Counted from the stretch's first letter, positions 1-11,090 are shown. The stretch is 64,000 nt of DNA from Kitagawia praeruptora (GCA_037693485.1 CM075350.1:124618001-124682000), one strand, 5' to 3'. Numbers and translations are program-made. The notes: generated from the sequence alone by a model not told the origin.

Positions 1-112
1 AAACTCTATAGTGAAATCAAAAGTGCTGCCATAAAAATCATCTAATTTGTCATCTGTTCTATAGTAGAATTAAAAATACTATCTAAAATATAAAAGTCTT
101 GAAGATCCTTAC

Positions 113-2846
113 GAATTCTGGATAATTTTCTTCAATGTTTAAATTCTCTGGACATGTCATCAAGAACTTGTACATGTAGTACAACACATAGTGCCCACAT
201 TTTGAACCATCATTCTGTTGTGGGACTTTTGGAACCATGAAAGAGATGTCATCATATCCTTCTTTCTTCTCATTTTTGTAAATATCAATGACAAACCTGT
301 AAAATATTAGATTATTAGCACAAACAAGTCAGATATAATTACACTTTCTACTTTTTATAAATTAAATATATAAACTAGTAAGTACCGTCTAATTTCTGCT
401 TCAAGCAATTCGGGGTTTGCTTTGTGAAGTGAATCTAATAGTATTATAGATGGACTTGTTGTGCTATTCACATTTTTACCCAAATTGCATAGAATCAGTA
501 GGTTCCAGTGGTTCCTGTAATTAAACAAAATTAAAAATAATCAGAATTATTCAATGGATGGATGCAAATAATATGAAACAACAACTGATTCTTAAACATT
601 TACTTACACTTGACACATTGGAACCAACACGTATCGTTTCTCAAAAACGCTTTCAATTGATATCCAGTACATTACATTAGATTCTTCCTTCTTATTGGCA
701 TATGAACTGTACCATAAAGGGTCAAAACATGTGCATCCGTCTCTTTTCGTTCTTGGTATCATTTTCCAGATAGTACTTAAAAAAAATATATATATATAAG
801 CATCATTATGTTTTCTTAAGTAATCATAACTACTCAAGACAACAAACTAGAATGTTTTCTTTACCTTTGATGTTGATAAAATGTATCTGTGCTCAACTCT
901 TCTTCCATGTTAATGTTATTTTCAGATTTTTTTTTCATTCTCGTTCTCCTGGATGAAAAACCTTTCTGTACAAATTTTAATCGATTCCCGGAACGCGTAC
1001 CTGGAAAATTTTTAAAACAAACATTTTGAATCAATTGTATTCTGTTTTTTTCTGTTCTACAATGCAACAGTATTAGAACACATTATAACCGACAGGGTTG
1101 TACAAGTAGAGAAGGCCAGTGCAGTTTAGTATAAGTAGAGAAAGCTTCTACAGTATAATCAAAAAACTACAAACACATAAATATGCAAAGTTACATACAA
1201 ATATCTCTTCTTTCCATACAAAGTTAGTGGTTAATGAATCTCAGGAGGAGAATATGGAGTTGAAAAAACTAAAAGAACAGACAGGCAAGGAGTTGATATG
1301 GAGTGAATACTTGTCATTGCCATTCACACAAAATGTAAGTCAGTTTTGAAATGTTACATTGCACATTCTTTCATGAAATTATGAAATTAACTAATGTTAT
1401 GCTAATGCTACAAACAACGACGTTACTTTACATGCACAGGTAATAACAGAAACTTTAAGACTAGGAAATATCGATTAAATATGTGCAGATAAAAGGGCGT
1501 TATGTTATACCTAAAGGATGGTGTGTCTACACATATTTCAGATCAGTTCACTTGGATGAAAATCTTTATGACTCTCCTCACAAGTTCAATGCATGGAGAT
1601 GGCAATTAAGTGGATCATTATATCTTAAGAAACTAGAAGTAATATGTATTTAACCATTAATCAACTCGCTGATCATTGAACAATTTAAATACTGAATTAG
1701 CTGACTAATTAACTCGCTGATCATTTTTACAGAATAGAGACACAAGTGGCTGTAGCTTCACTCCTTTTGGAGGTGGACAAAGGCTATGTCCTGGCCTTGA
1801 TCTTGCCAGAGTGGAAGCTTCTATCTTCATCCACCATTTTGTCAGTCAATTCAAGTAATTCCAAATTTCATTGAAATAATGCATACAACAGAACTACACA
1901 TGCACACGAATCTTGTCCACGAGACTTCTAGTTTAACCAGTCGCGTGTTAAGTTAACAACTCTCCGAAATACTTAAGGTGTTCAATTGGATCATATATTT
2001 TAACAATACAAAACTAGTTCTATTACAGAACCACATGTGAAAATAAGTGTAAACTCACATTCTACTACCAAATCAATGTTATAATCAACAAAACTCATGC
2101 GATTCTACTATACAAGTTATATACGGCTTCAAATACAAACATGTTTGTACGGTAGAATCAAAAACTACAAGTGCACAAATTATAGTAGAATAAAAAATTT
2201 GCACAAAACAAAAATGACGCCAAAGAATATCAACATAAACATGATTCTATAGTAGAATTAAAATATACAAAACAAAAAAAAAATAGATTACATCTGGTTC
2301 TAATCTACTGTAGAATCAAATTATTAGCAATTATCTATTAATTTCAAATTCTAGAATAGAATGATTAAACAACTGGTTCTATTACAGAACCACGTGTACA
2401 TGAGAAATTTTGGTTCTAGCACAAAAACAAAATTTATACCTTACAATTTATGCACAAGACCGATTCTATTACAGAACCACATGTACAACAGATGTAATAA
2501 CACATGAAAATAAGTGACTGACATTAACAATCACTATAGAATCACTGTAGAATGAGATCTAATTAAGCATGCATATACATTTTTTAAAGCAAAAATAGCT
2601 AATAATACAAATATGATTCTATACTAGAATCAAAATACAAAAAACAAAATGAAGCCAAAGAATGTCAAAATAAACATGATTCTATAATAGAATCAAATTA
2701 CACAAAACACAAAAAATATATCAGATCTGAATGTATTCTACTGTAGAATCATATAACTACCAACTACCTACTAATTTCGAGTTCTACTATAGAATCAAAG
2801 TTTGAATTAGATAAAAAAAATTACCTATTCTTCTCCCAAACTTCAT
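113..2846 (-). CDS. Ulp1-like (C48) cysteine protease, 3' end missing
   Basis: Ulp1/SENP-type cysteine protease, a family that removes or matures SUMO-like modifiers. I assembled five coding exons from splice sites and unbroken phase: 2846-2825 (starts MKFGRRI), 1000-865, 775-608, 514-386 and 296-113, 639 nt in all (213 codons) with no stop. The exon 3/4 junction gives VPMCQVNHWNLLIL, where the His of HW is the expected catalytic His. LLDSL holds the Asp, PQQ the oxyanion Gln, and KCGHYVLYY the Cys. The pattern resembles plant proteins of the At3g48480 type (from memory, not searched). The last exon, after the donor at 112, was not identified and may lie beyond the window edge; the sequence at 1-60 gives no clean in-frame exon. 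The 1.8-kb intron 1001-2824 holds an antisense P450 fragment and palindromic repeats. It could be a host gene or a transposon-captured copy; the normal exon structure favours a host gene. Confidence 0.7.
1227..1858 (+). pseudogene. CYP90-like cytochrome P450 gene fragment
   Basis: Remnant of the C-terminal third of a plant P450 resembling the CYP90C/D brassinosteroid hydroxylases. Four exon-like blocks are visible. 1227-1334 encodes ENMELKKLKEQ...YLSLPFTQN and ends at a good gtaagt donor. 1440-1472 encodes VITETLRLGNI. 1489-1608 encodes IPKGWCVYTYFRSVHLDENLY up to WRWQ (the PERF-type region). 1733-1858 encodes the haem-binding loop FTPFGGGQRLCPGLDLAR with the axial Cys. After LGNI a stop codon comes at once, and the segment that normally precedes IKG is missing. 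The N-terminal two thirds (I-helix and upstream) are absent. It lies antisense in the big intron of the Ulp1-like gene, among palindromic repeats, so it is probably a captured or transposed fragment rather than a gene. Confidence 0.75.
2022..2800. repeat. Degenerate duplication rich in GATTCTA...TAGAATC palindromes
   Basis: Two diverged copies of a roughly 440-bp block: ttctattacagaacca recurs at about 2033 and 2465, and the gccaaagaat stretch at about 2219 and 2652. At least a dozen imperfect 14-18-bp palindromes of the form gattcta-n-tagaatc are scattered through it. More copies occur at about 51-70 and 1145-1165. The block lies wholly in the large intron of the Ulp1-like gene. No coding capacity was seen. 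Confidence 0.7.
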
Positions 2847-2935
2847 TTTCGAGCTTAACCTGAAGAAATTAACAAAATGCTAGTTAGATTATGAATTAAA
2901 ATCTAAAAATTTACAGAATCATTACCTAGATGATT

Positions 2936-3090
2936 AGATTTGAAGATGAAATCACGATTTGAAGCTGTATTCTCCGTTTGCGACGACGTACGAGCTGAGC
3001 TTGTATGTATCGTGTGTATATTGAGCTGAGTTGTGCGTGTAAGTTGCAACCGTTTTGTCCTTTGTCTTTTTTTTTTTTAATTTCTTTTTG
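2936..3090 (-). promoter_or_regulatory. Probable noncoding first exon and promoter side of the Ulp1-like gene
   Basis: On the minus strand a good donor (ctag|gtaatg) lies at 2936/2935, and the next acceptor (ttcag) at 2860 opens the exon carrying the start codon. The segment above it is therefore probably 5' UTR. Its upstream edge is arbitrary: I see no convincing TATA box. A transcript would settle it. Confidence 0.35.
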
Positions 3091-3926
3091 TTTTTTTATT
3101 GTTTTAATCACAGCCGTTGGTTGATTTAATGGTCAGATGATGGGTCTCCACATGTACTCTATGTAACTTGACTCTCCCTAGAGTGGGACTCTATTATATT
3201 ATATACGTTTTCGTTTAGAATTTGAAAAAAAATACGGTTAAGGTGATTATGTTTAAATTATGGGTGCTGCCTGCTTTAGTTTATTAAGATTTCAAAATTT
3301 CTTAATCCAGTATGAAAGTGGCCCAAATGAATGAGTGACCTCACTTGTTTGATACTACATTTTAAGGCCCACAGTTCTCACTTGTTTTGGGTCCGTTTAC
3401 AAAGTCACAACCATTAACTTTTAATTCAATGAAGGAAATCAAGAACAGTAACAATTAGGAAAAGAAAGTACAAAGCTTCTAACAACTGGGGAGTAGAAGA
3501 CAGGCGAGGCGAGGCGAGGCGAGGCGAGGCGGGGCGGGGCCCCCAAACCAAAATTTTTTCCTCTATATATATATATATTTATATATATGTAGAGAGAGTT
3601 TGAAATTTTGAATAAAAAAATTCCGATTACTTCATAATAATTTTGTTGTAAAACATGCAAGAAGAGCATCTCTATTTAAATGAATTTGTTAGACTTTATT
3701 TTGAATTCATATTAAGATATAAATTGCGGACCAGATTTTAAGATCTCGCACAGGGCCTCAAATTTGTTTGCCCCGTCCCTGAAGACAGGGAACAATGTAA
3801 CAAAAAAATTACTAACAAGTAGACGATGAACCTCATTCACGACAACGTTTGTCTATGCTTGAAGTAACGAAATCGAAATCGGAAAAAGAAAAACATAGCA
3901 CCAGCAGAAAAATGTATTTGATGAAT
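3090..3926. other. Intergenic region between the Ulp1-like gene and UGT copy 1
   Basis: No gene seen. Contains the AGGCG microsatellite and a GC-rich/AT-rich patch from about 3525 to 3787. That patch is bounded by similar gggcccc-caaa and gggcctcaaa words and ends in gccccgtccctg, so it may be a worn terminal fragment of a DNA transposon. The part near 3420-3500 resembles the downstream flank of UGT copy 3 (63390-63460), so some of this flank was duplicated with the gene. Confidence 0.5.
3502..3540. repeat. (AGGCG)n microsatellite
   Basis: About six tandem aggcg units grading into ggggc, followed at 3564-3590 by a (TA)n stretch. Simple-sequence DNA downstream of the first glycosyltransferase gene. 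Confidence 0.9.
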
Positions 3927-5402
3927 TTAGGCTTTTAGGTACTTGATCAAGCTTTTAAAATTCTCATATGAAGAACCACCTTCGTTTACACTCTTTTTAG
4001 CATCCTCCATCAGCTTCAATGCATTTCTCTTAATTCCATCATCAGTTAATAGACTATCAATCTTAGTCTTGATCGCGTGCCTAGATATGACATCGTCTTC
4101 GTTACACTTAAGTGATAATCCAACTTTCCACATGTCACAAATATAACTCTTATTATGAAACTGATCCCAAAAGTAAGGCCAGCACAAAAAAGGTACCCCG
4201 TAGCTCAGTCCCTCCATTGTTGAGTTCCATCCACAATGAGAAAAGAAACAAGATATTGACGTATGAGCAAGAACCTTTTCTTGGGGTGCCCATTCAACAA
4301 TCTTTCCTCGGCTAGCTGTTCTTTCCAGGAAACCATCCGGGTATACAGGAGATGATCCATTGACAAGGTTCGTTCGTACAACCCATAAAAAGGAGTGGCC
4401 TGATAGTTCAAGACCAAGTGCTACTTCATCAAACTGCTTCTGGCTAAACACTGCCGTGCTGCCAAAAGCAATATAAATGACTGAGTTCGAAGGTTGGTTG
4501 TCTAGCCAGTTTAAACAAGTCGAATCTTGAGACGAAAAAGTTCCGATCGAAGGATTTAAATTTTTAACTAAAGGCAGTGGACCAATTGGAAGGATGTTCG
4601 GAATCATGGAACAAGAGGATGAGTCAAGTTCCTCAAATGTGTTGCATAGAACAACGCTAGCCTTTTCTGCCGCCTGTTTGACAGTTAGAGAAATATCAAA
4701 TAGAAATGTGTTTACTGTTTGTTTACCGGGAATGCTCCATAGGAGCTCACTGCTATTCAACACAGAAACTTCTTCTGATAAACTGATCACCTCATTTTTA
4801 TTTGGTGAACCTGAAGAAATTTTTAAAACCGAAAAGATTAACAGTTTTTTTGTTACTGAATCAAAAACGTTAATGATTTTGTTAAAGACATAGTATTCAT
4901 ACACACTATACATACCATTTTCATCTATAACTCCTATTTTAATAAGTTGCGGGATATGAAGTGACAAGGCCAAGCAAGCTGGTCCTGCTGGCCAAACTGC
5001 AACCTGTTTAAGACCCATTTTACTCGCAACTTCTAGTGTCCAATCAACTAGTAGATCAGCTATGACACAAGTAATTGGCTCCTTGTTATCCAAATGATTG
5101 ATCTGCAAAATTAATTTTTCAATATTGCCTGGCATGACTTTTGAAAGGCTTTCCATCAGCCCCTGTCCATTTCTTTGATCAGGTTGTGAATCCAATCCGT
5201 CTGAGTAGGTGACTAGCCCTATTGGACACTGTTCCTTATCTGCATCGGACATTGCAGCAAGTACTTTTGCTTCAACGAATTCGGAATTGGCAAATGTGAC
5301 CTTGATCCCGTGATAAGCCAAGTTGTATGCCAGTTTGATGAGAGGCATGACATGGCCTTGTGCTGGACATGGCACAACCAATACATGTTGCTGCAAGTCC
5401 AT
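3927..5402 (-). CDS. UDP-glycosyltransferase, UGT83A1-like (copy 1)
   Basis: Family-1 glycosyltransferase that transfers a sugar from UDP-sugar to small acceptors such as phenolics or terpenoids; cytosolic, with no signal peptide. Exon 1 is 5402-4916, intron 4915-4811, exon 2 4810-3927, giving 456 aa, normal for the family. The start is the ATG at 5402; the open frame extends 12 nt further only through a GTG. The presumed catalytic His is H17 in PAQGHVMP and the partner Asp is D116 in VIAD. The PSPG donor-binding box spans WAPQEKVLAHTS to PYFWDQ with HCGWNS intact; its final Gln usually goes with UDP-glucose. The 105-nt intron has good gtatgt/ttcag ends, but it is a multiple of three with no stop, so a retained intron would add 35 in-frame residues. 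The acceptor cannot be predicted. It is tandem with copies 2 and 3. Confidence 0.92.
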   Translation of the reverse strand: MDLQQHVLVVPCPAQGHVMPLIKLAYNLAYHGIKVTFANSEFVEAKVLAAMSDADKEQCPIGLVTYSDGLDSQPDQRNGQGLMESLSKVMPGNIEKLILQINHLDNKEPITCVIADLLVDWTLEVASKMGLKQVAVWPAGPACLALSLHIPQLIKIGVIDENGMYSVYEYYVFNKIINVFDSVTKKLLIFSVLKISSGSPNKNEVISLSEEVSVLNSSELLWSIPGKQTVNTFLFDISLTVKQAAEKASVVLCNTFEELDSSSCSMIPNILPIGPLPLVKNLNPSIGTFSSQDSTCLNWLDNQPSNSVIYIAFGSTAVFSQKQFDEVALGLELSGHSFLWVVRTNLVNGSSPVYPDGFLERTASRGKIVEWAPQEKVLAHTSISCFFSHCGWNSTMEGLSYGVPFLCWPYFWDQFHNKSYICDMWKVGLSLKCNEDDVISRHAIKTKIDSLLTDDGIKRNALKLMEDAKKSVNEGGSSYENFKSLIKYLKA

Positions 5403-5637
5403 GATTAATGACACTGCTCCTTGCTAAACTGAAACAACATGTGTCTTTTAATAAATGTGAGCAAGAAGACTATCTAATCACCCTGGATATTTTAGATTAT
5501 TTATGCCGATTGCCGTCCCTAAAGATGCTCAGTTGTCCTGTTACTCTTGTGTTTCTCTTCTAAAAATTGAAAGTGATTTGTTACTATTATCGTTTTGAAA
5601 AAGAAATTTTTTTGGGACAGAGATTTGCCACACTCCC

Positions 5638-7069
5638 TAGAGTTGCACAAAAAGTCCTTCGGGCCGGGCTTTTTAAAAAATCGGGCTGGGCCGGGCTTTC
5701 TCTAAAATGTGAGGTCCGTTTTAGGTCCTCAGGCCGGGCCGGGCCGGACCGGGCTTTTTTCGGGTTTTTTTTTAAAATTTATATATATGTAATTTCTATA
5801 TTTTTACAAATATTTATCGACGATCCAACCGTACGGATGTCAAGATATATCTAATTAAATGATATTACCAAATTTTCAAAAAATAAAATTTTAATTTGGT
5901 TGGAGATCTTAATAGAACATTACTATATATTATCTAGTACTCGTAACTAGTGCTTCGTCCCAGACTATTATTTCTATATTTTTAAAAATATTTCTCGACG
6001 ATCCAACCGTAAGGATGTCAAGATATATCTACTTAAATAATATTCCCAAATTTTAAAAAAAATAAAAAATTAATTTGGTTGGAGATCTTAATAGAACATT
6101 ACTATATTGTCTTGTACTCGTAACTAGTGCTTCGTCCCAGACTATTGTTTCTATATTTTTACAAATATTTCTCGACGATCCAACCGTACGTATGTTAAGA
6201 TATATCTAATTAAATGATATTCCCAAATTTAAAAAAAAAAAAAAAAATTGGTTGGAGATCTTAATAGAACATTACTATATTGTTTAGTACTCGTAACTAG
6301 TGCCTCGTCCCAGACTATTGTTTCTATATTTTTACAAATATTTTTCGACGATCCAACCGTACGGATGTCAAGATATATCTAATTAAATGATATTCCCAAA
6401 TTTTAAAAAAATAAAAAATTAATTTGGTTGGAGATCATAATAGAACATTACTATATTGTCTAGTACTCGTAACTAGTGCTTCGTCCCAGACTATTGTTTC
6501 TATATTTTTAAAAATATTTCTCGACGATTCAACCGTACGGATGTCAAGATATATCTAATTAAATGATATTCCCAAATTTTCAAAAAATAAAAAATTAATT
6601 TGATTGGAGATCTTATTAGAACACTACTATATTGTCTAGTACTCGTAACTAGATCTTATTAAAAGCGTCAATAAAATAAAAAAACAAACTAAATGTAGAT
6701 TATAAGTTACATTAATAAAATAAAAAAATTCATTAAATGTAGATTATAAGTTACATTAATAAAATAAAAAATTTATTAAAATAAAAAATTTATGCAGGCT
6801 TTAATCGGGCTTTATCCGGGCTTCGGGTCGAGCTTTAACCAGGCTTTTAAAAAGCCCGGGCTTTATTCGGGCTTTTAAAACCCGATCTTTTAACCGGGCT
6901 TTTCAGGCTTCGTGCCGGATCGGGCTTCGTAAAAAATAGGGGGCCCGTTTTAGGCCTCGGGCCGGGCCGGGCCGAACCGGGCCAAGCTTTTTTCGAGCCG
7001 GGTTTTTCGGGCTTTTTTTCGGGCCGGATCGGACAGGGCTTCGGGGTTCAGCCGTTTTCAACATCTCTA
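5638..7069. mobile_element. Nonautonomous hAT-like element
   Basis: Bounded by imperfect terminal inverted repeats (TAGAGTTGCACAAAA on the left, TAGAGATGTTGAAAA read from the right) and by near-identical 8-bp flanks, acactccc (5630-5637) and acaccccc (7070-7077), as expected for a hAT target duplication. Both subterminal regions are packed with cgggccgggc/gggctttt words, common in plant hAT elements. The middle is a 175-bp tandem array. No transposase is encoded, so it would depend on one supplied in trans. It lies upstream of UGT copy 1 (its right end is about 1.7 kb from the start codon) and could influence that promoter. Confidence 0.6.
5818..6650. repeat. About 175-bp tandem repeat, five copies
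   Basis: The word cgacgatccaaccgta recurs at 5818, 5996, 6173, 6346 and 6522 (periods 178, 177, 173, 176). Each unit also holds aatttggttggagatc and a gtactcgtaactagtgcttcgtcc block. The last copy is partial. It forms the interior of the hAT-like element. Confidence 0.92.
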
Positions 7070-7318
7070 ACACCCCCAATATCAGATGTCAAGAGAATTT
7101 GGAGCTTGGAGCTTCGGATACTAATATACTCTAACAAAAAAATTGAAATTTGCAATGTAAGAGAACAAAGTTCGGATGGTAACAATTAAGAAAGGAAAAT
7201 GATATAGGTATAAAATTGGATCTGATTAGTTATCATTCAATTAAATATAGGTCCTAAAATTTTTTCTTATTACTATAACAATTTTTGGTTTAGCATTACT
7301 CATTAAGAAAATGATATA

Positions 7319-7565
7319 CTCTCTCCGTCCCATTGAGTTATTTACATTTGTGGATCAGTTTCCGGTACGAATTTTAAGGTGCATTTTAATGATAGTTCTA
7401 TAATTTATTTTTAATATTTTCTTTTTTTGTATAAAAATAGAACAATCCTATTTTTATACAAAAAAAAAATAAAAAATAAGTTATAGAACTATCCTTAAAA
7501 TGTACCTTAAAATGCGTGTCAGTTACGTAGTTTTTTATGTAAAGAAATGGATGGGACAGAGGGAG
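7319..7565. mobile_element. Stowaway-like (Tc1/mariner) MITE, 247 bp
   Basis: Starts ctctctccgtccc and ends gggacagagggag, each side flanked by TA. The two halves are nearly inverse copies, including matching blocks around tataaaaatagaac, so it could fold into one long hairpin. No coding capacity. Confidence 0.85.
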
Positions 7566-8767
7566 TAGGTTCGAAAAATTATTGATTTGACAGGAGTACT
7601 TATTTCTGATTCGAGTTGTATTGATTACGGTCAAAAATCGATTTTCACATAATTACCATTCCTAATGCTCCAGAATCAAAACCATTTTTAAAATTTTAAA
7701 AATTTTACTATTAATTTTAATAATATGAACAATCAGGTAAGTGGTATGGTACAGTATTGAAATTAAAATGTAATGGGACTTCTGTTCCCATTGGAGTTAA
7801 GTTGGTTGATGCAAATTAATAAAAATCCTTTGTTTATAAAAAAAATGTAATTGTTACCAGTATATTAGTAATAATATTACTAAGTAGGATACTTTATTTA
7901 TATTAAATTATTAATAAATTAAAAATATTTTTTAAACATTTTTACAATAAAGTATAACAAGTGAATTCAATATTATGAGTAAAAATTACAAAAAATTAGT
8001 GAACTAGTTCTCTGAAAATTCATTTCAAGTTTTGTCACTTTTTGTATTTTACTGTTTTTTTGAAAATAAACCCATTTGAACTGATTCCGTATTTTACAAC
8101 CTCGACAAATACATAATGACCATGGTTAGTGTTCCAGAAACTTTTTTTTTGAAAGAAAAGAAAAGAAAGTTGAAGATTTAATTTCTTCAGCTTGTTCCCG
8201 AAAGATTTTTGTAGGAAGAAAAAAAAAAGATCTCTAAAGATTTGGAAAGAAGATCCTTATATATTTGTCTTCAAAATCTTTTTCTCACTTTTGGAAAGAT
8301 TTAGAGAGAAAAGAAAATAATTCATTTTCTATTCTTTTCTTTCATTGATTCAGGAACACAGTGTAAGGAAAAATAGAAATTTTATTTCAAATGTTGCTAC
8401 TATATATTAAATTATACTAAGAAAAAATAGAAATTTTATTTTAAACGTTGCTACTATATATAAATAACATATGATCGATAACCAGTATATATTTTATACA
8501 TTCTTAAATTATTTGGGCTACACCCTTATACACTACTAATATAAAAAAAAGTGCTATTGACGGTTCATTTTAATAAAATTAGAAATAAAAATTTAATTAT
8601 AAAATTATATGTTATCCTAAATCTTGGAATACACCCTTATACACTACTAAAACACTACTCTAGTATTACAAAATTGCTCTTGGCCGGGTTATTTTAATAA
8701 AATTAGAAATAAAAATTTAATTATAGAATAATATGCTAGTCCTATAATCTAGGTAGTGTTTTTAGTA
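7566..8767. other. AT-rich intergenic DNA with local duplications
   Basis: No gene seen. Two short direct duplications are visible: aaaatagaaattttatttcaaatgttgctac-type units near 8370 and 8425, and a roughly 115-bp pair beginning cacccttatacactacta at about 8523 and 8634. The second pair may be remnants of a small nonautonomous element. Confidence 0.5.
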
Positions 8768-8991
8768 CTCCCTCTGTCCCAATGATTTCTATACATTGGG
8801 GGACGGGGCGGCATTTTAAGACTCTAACTATTATAGTTACATAACTTATTTTTACAATTTTCTTTTTTTTTTTCTAATAAAAATAGATACTTTTATACAA
8901 AAACAGAAAATTTTAAAAATAAGTTATGGAACTATACTATTTATTCAGACAACACTTAAAAAAACGTATAGAAATGAATTGGACGAGGAAG
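8768..8991. mobile_element. Stowaway-like MITE, 224 bp, diverged
   Basis: Begins ctccctctgtccc after a TA and ends ttggacgaggaag before a TA. Inner inverted blocks (cataacttattttta against aaaataagttatgg) support a hairpin. It is related to the element at 7319 but more diverged. Confidence 0.75.
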
Positions 8992-9471
8992 TAGTGTATA
9001 AGGTGTAACTCAAGATTTATTGTTTTGCAATACATGTATAATAAAATATTTTAAAAATTTAAGGAATTAATAATTAATAATTATTATTATTAGTAGTAAA
9101 ATGCTGACTCTTCCGAGATCCATGTAAAACTGTTCTTCCTACAATCCAGTGGATGAAAAATAGCATCCAGTGGACAGCTAGATAATGATCAAGTTGCTCG
9201 AAAATTGCTGTTGCTTCATGTGAGATGTAGCGAGTGTTCATCGTAGATAATATCTGGTTCAATAGAGGAAATTACGAAGACTAACATTTTAATAAAAACC
9301 ACCTACAAGCTTCAATCATTTATTGATGAAAATAAAGACAACATAACAAATAACAAGTAGACAGTCCATCATCGTGATCATCATCCCAGATGCATTTGTC
9401 CCAATTGTCACCCAAAGTAATTAAACCCGAAAACAAAAAAACATAACAGCAGAAAAACATCTTTGATGAGT
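8992..9471. other. Downstream flank of UGT copy 2
   Basis: No gene recognised. The stretch around 9330-9400 (acaacataacaaataacaagtagacagt) also occurs downstream of UGT copy 3 near 63480, showing that the 3' flank was duplicated along with the gene. An open stretch at 9074-9262 matches nothing I recognise. Confidence 0.5.
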
Positions 9472-10945
9472 TCAGGCTTTTAGGTACTTGATCAAGCTTT
9501 TAAAATTCTCATCTGAAGAACCACCTGCGTTTACACTCTTTTTAGCATCCTCCATCAGCTTCAATGCATTTCTCTTAATTCCTTCATCAGTTAATAGACT
9601 ATCAATCTTAGTCTTGATCTCATGCCTCGATATGATATCGTCTTTGCCATACTGAAGTGATAACCCAACTTTCCACATGTCACAAATATAACTCTTATTA
9701 AGACATTGATCATAAAAGTAAGGCCAGCACAAAAATGGTACCCCATAGCTCAGTCCCTCCATTGTCGAGTTCCATCCACAATGAGAAATGAAACAAGAAG
9801 TTGAAGTATGAGCAAGAACCTTTTCTTGGGGTGCCCATTTAACGACCTTTCCTCGGCTAGCTGTTCTTTCCAGGAAACCATCCGGGTATACAGGAGATGA
9901 TCCATTGACAATGTTCGATCGTACAACCCATAAAAAGGAGTGGCCTGATAGTTCAAGACCAAGTGCTACTTCATTAAACTGCTTCTGGCTAAACATTGCA
10001 GTGCTGCCAAAAGCAATATAAATGACCGAGTTTGAAGGTTGTTTGTCTAGCCAGTCTAAACAAGTCGAATCTTGAGACAAAAGAGTTCCGATAGACGGAT
10101 TTAATTTTTTTACTAAAGGTAGTGGACCAATTGAAAGGATGTTGGGAATCATGGCACAAGAGGATGAGTCAAGTTCATTAAATATGTTGCATAGAACAAC
10201 GCTAGCCTTTTCAGCAGCCTTTTTGACATTAAGAGAGAAGTCTAAATAATTTTTTTGTGTTTTTGGATTACCAGGAATGCTCCAAGGAAGCTCACTGCTA
10301 TTCAACACAGAAACCTCATCTGATAAACTGATCATCTCATTTTTAGTTGGTGAACCTGCAAAAAAATTTTAAACAGAAAAGGATAACAATTTTTTGTTAC
10401 CAATTCAAAACGTAAATGAATTTGTTGAAGACATACAATATGTACACATTACACATACCATTTTCATCTATAACTCCAGTCTTAATAAGTTGCGGGATTT
10501 GAAGTGACAAGGCCAAGCAAGCTGCTCCTGCTGGCCAAACTGCGACCTGTTTAAGACCCATTTTACTGGCAACTCCTAGTGTCCAATGAACTGTTAGATC
10601 AGCTATGACACAAGTAATTGGCTCCCTGTTATCCGAATGATTGATCTGCTTAATTAATTTTTCAATATTGTCTGGCATGACTTTCGAAAGGCTATCCATC
10701 AGCCCCTGTCCATATCTTTCATCAGGTTGTGACTCCAATCCATCTGAGTAGGTGACTAGCCTTATTGGACACTGCTCCTTATCTGCGTCGGACATTGCAG
10801 CAAGAATTTTCGCTTCAGTGAATTCGGAATTAGCAAATGTGACCTTGATCCCGTGATAAGCCAAGTTGTATGCCAGTTTGATGAGAGGCATGACATGGCC
10901 TTGTGCTGGAAATGGCACAACCAATACACTGTGAGGCAAGTCCAT
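9472..10945 (-). CDS. UDP-glycosyltransferase, UGT83A1-like (copy 2)
   Basis: Tandem paralogue of copy 1. Exon 1 is 10945-10459, intron 10458-10356, exon 2 10355-9472, giving 456 aa. Start ATG at 10945 (MDLPHSV). H17 is in PAQGHVMP, the catalytic Asp in VIADLTVHW, and the PSPG box runs from WAPQEKVLAHTS through HCGWNS to PYFYDQ. The intron sits at the same phase-1 position as in copy 1, but at 103 nt it is not a multiple of three, so retaining it would shift the frame. Relative to copy 1 the differences are scattered, including in the region between residues about 165 and 200 that often helps shape acceptor choice. Same strand as copies 1 and 3. Retroelement R1 starts only 146 bp upstream of the start codon, so its promoter may have been displaced. 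Confidence 0.92.
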
Positions 10946-11090
10946 GGCTAAATGACACTGCTACTTCCTAAACTCAAACCACATATATAATAGTATTGCA
11001 ACGAAGGAAAGAGTCTGTATGTTACTCCCGCCGTCCCTCTGTTTTTTGTAAAAAAATTAATCCCTTTTCTTTGAAAAAATTGTCCCTAGT
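10946..11090 (-). promoter_or_regulatory. What remains of the UGT copy 2 upstream region before R1
   Basis: Only 145 bp separate the start codon from the R1 LTR. A TATA-like atatataata lies at about 10984-10993, roughly 40 bp above the ATG. Sequence further upstream resumes at 21026, almost 10 kb away. Confidence 0.4.

Noticed and set aside
3927..5414. A continuous 495-codon reading of UGT copy 1.
   Set aside because: The reading starts at a GTG and includes the intron. Comparison with copy 2 and the splice sites support 456 aa from the ATG at 5402.
9074..9262. 62-codon minus-strand open frame downstream of UGT copy 2.
   Set aside because: AT-rich region, no family recognised, no splice or promoter evidence.
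11020..11090. actcccgccgtccctctg above UGT copy 2 looks like the start of another Stowaway MITE, interrupted by R1.
   Set aside because: After R1 the sequence continues without a matching inverted end (gggacggagggag), so no element could be bounded.
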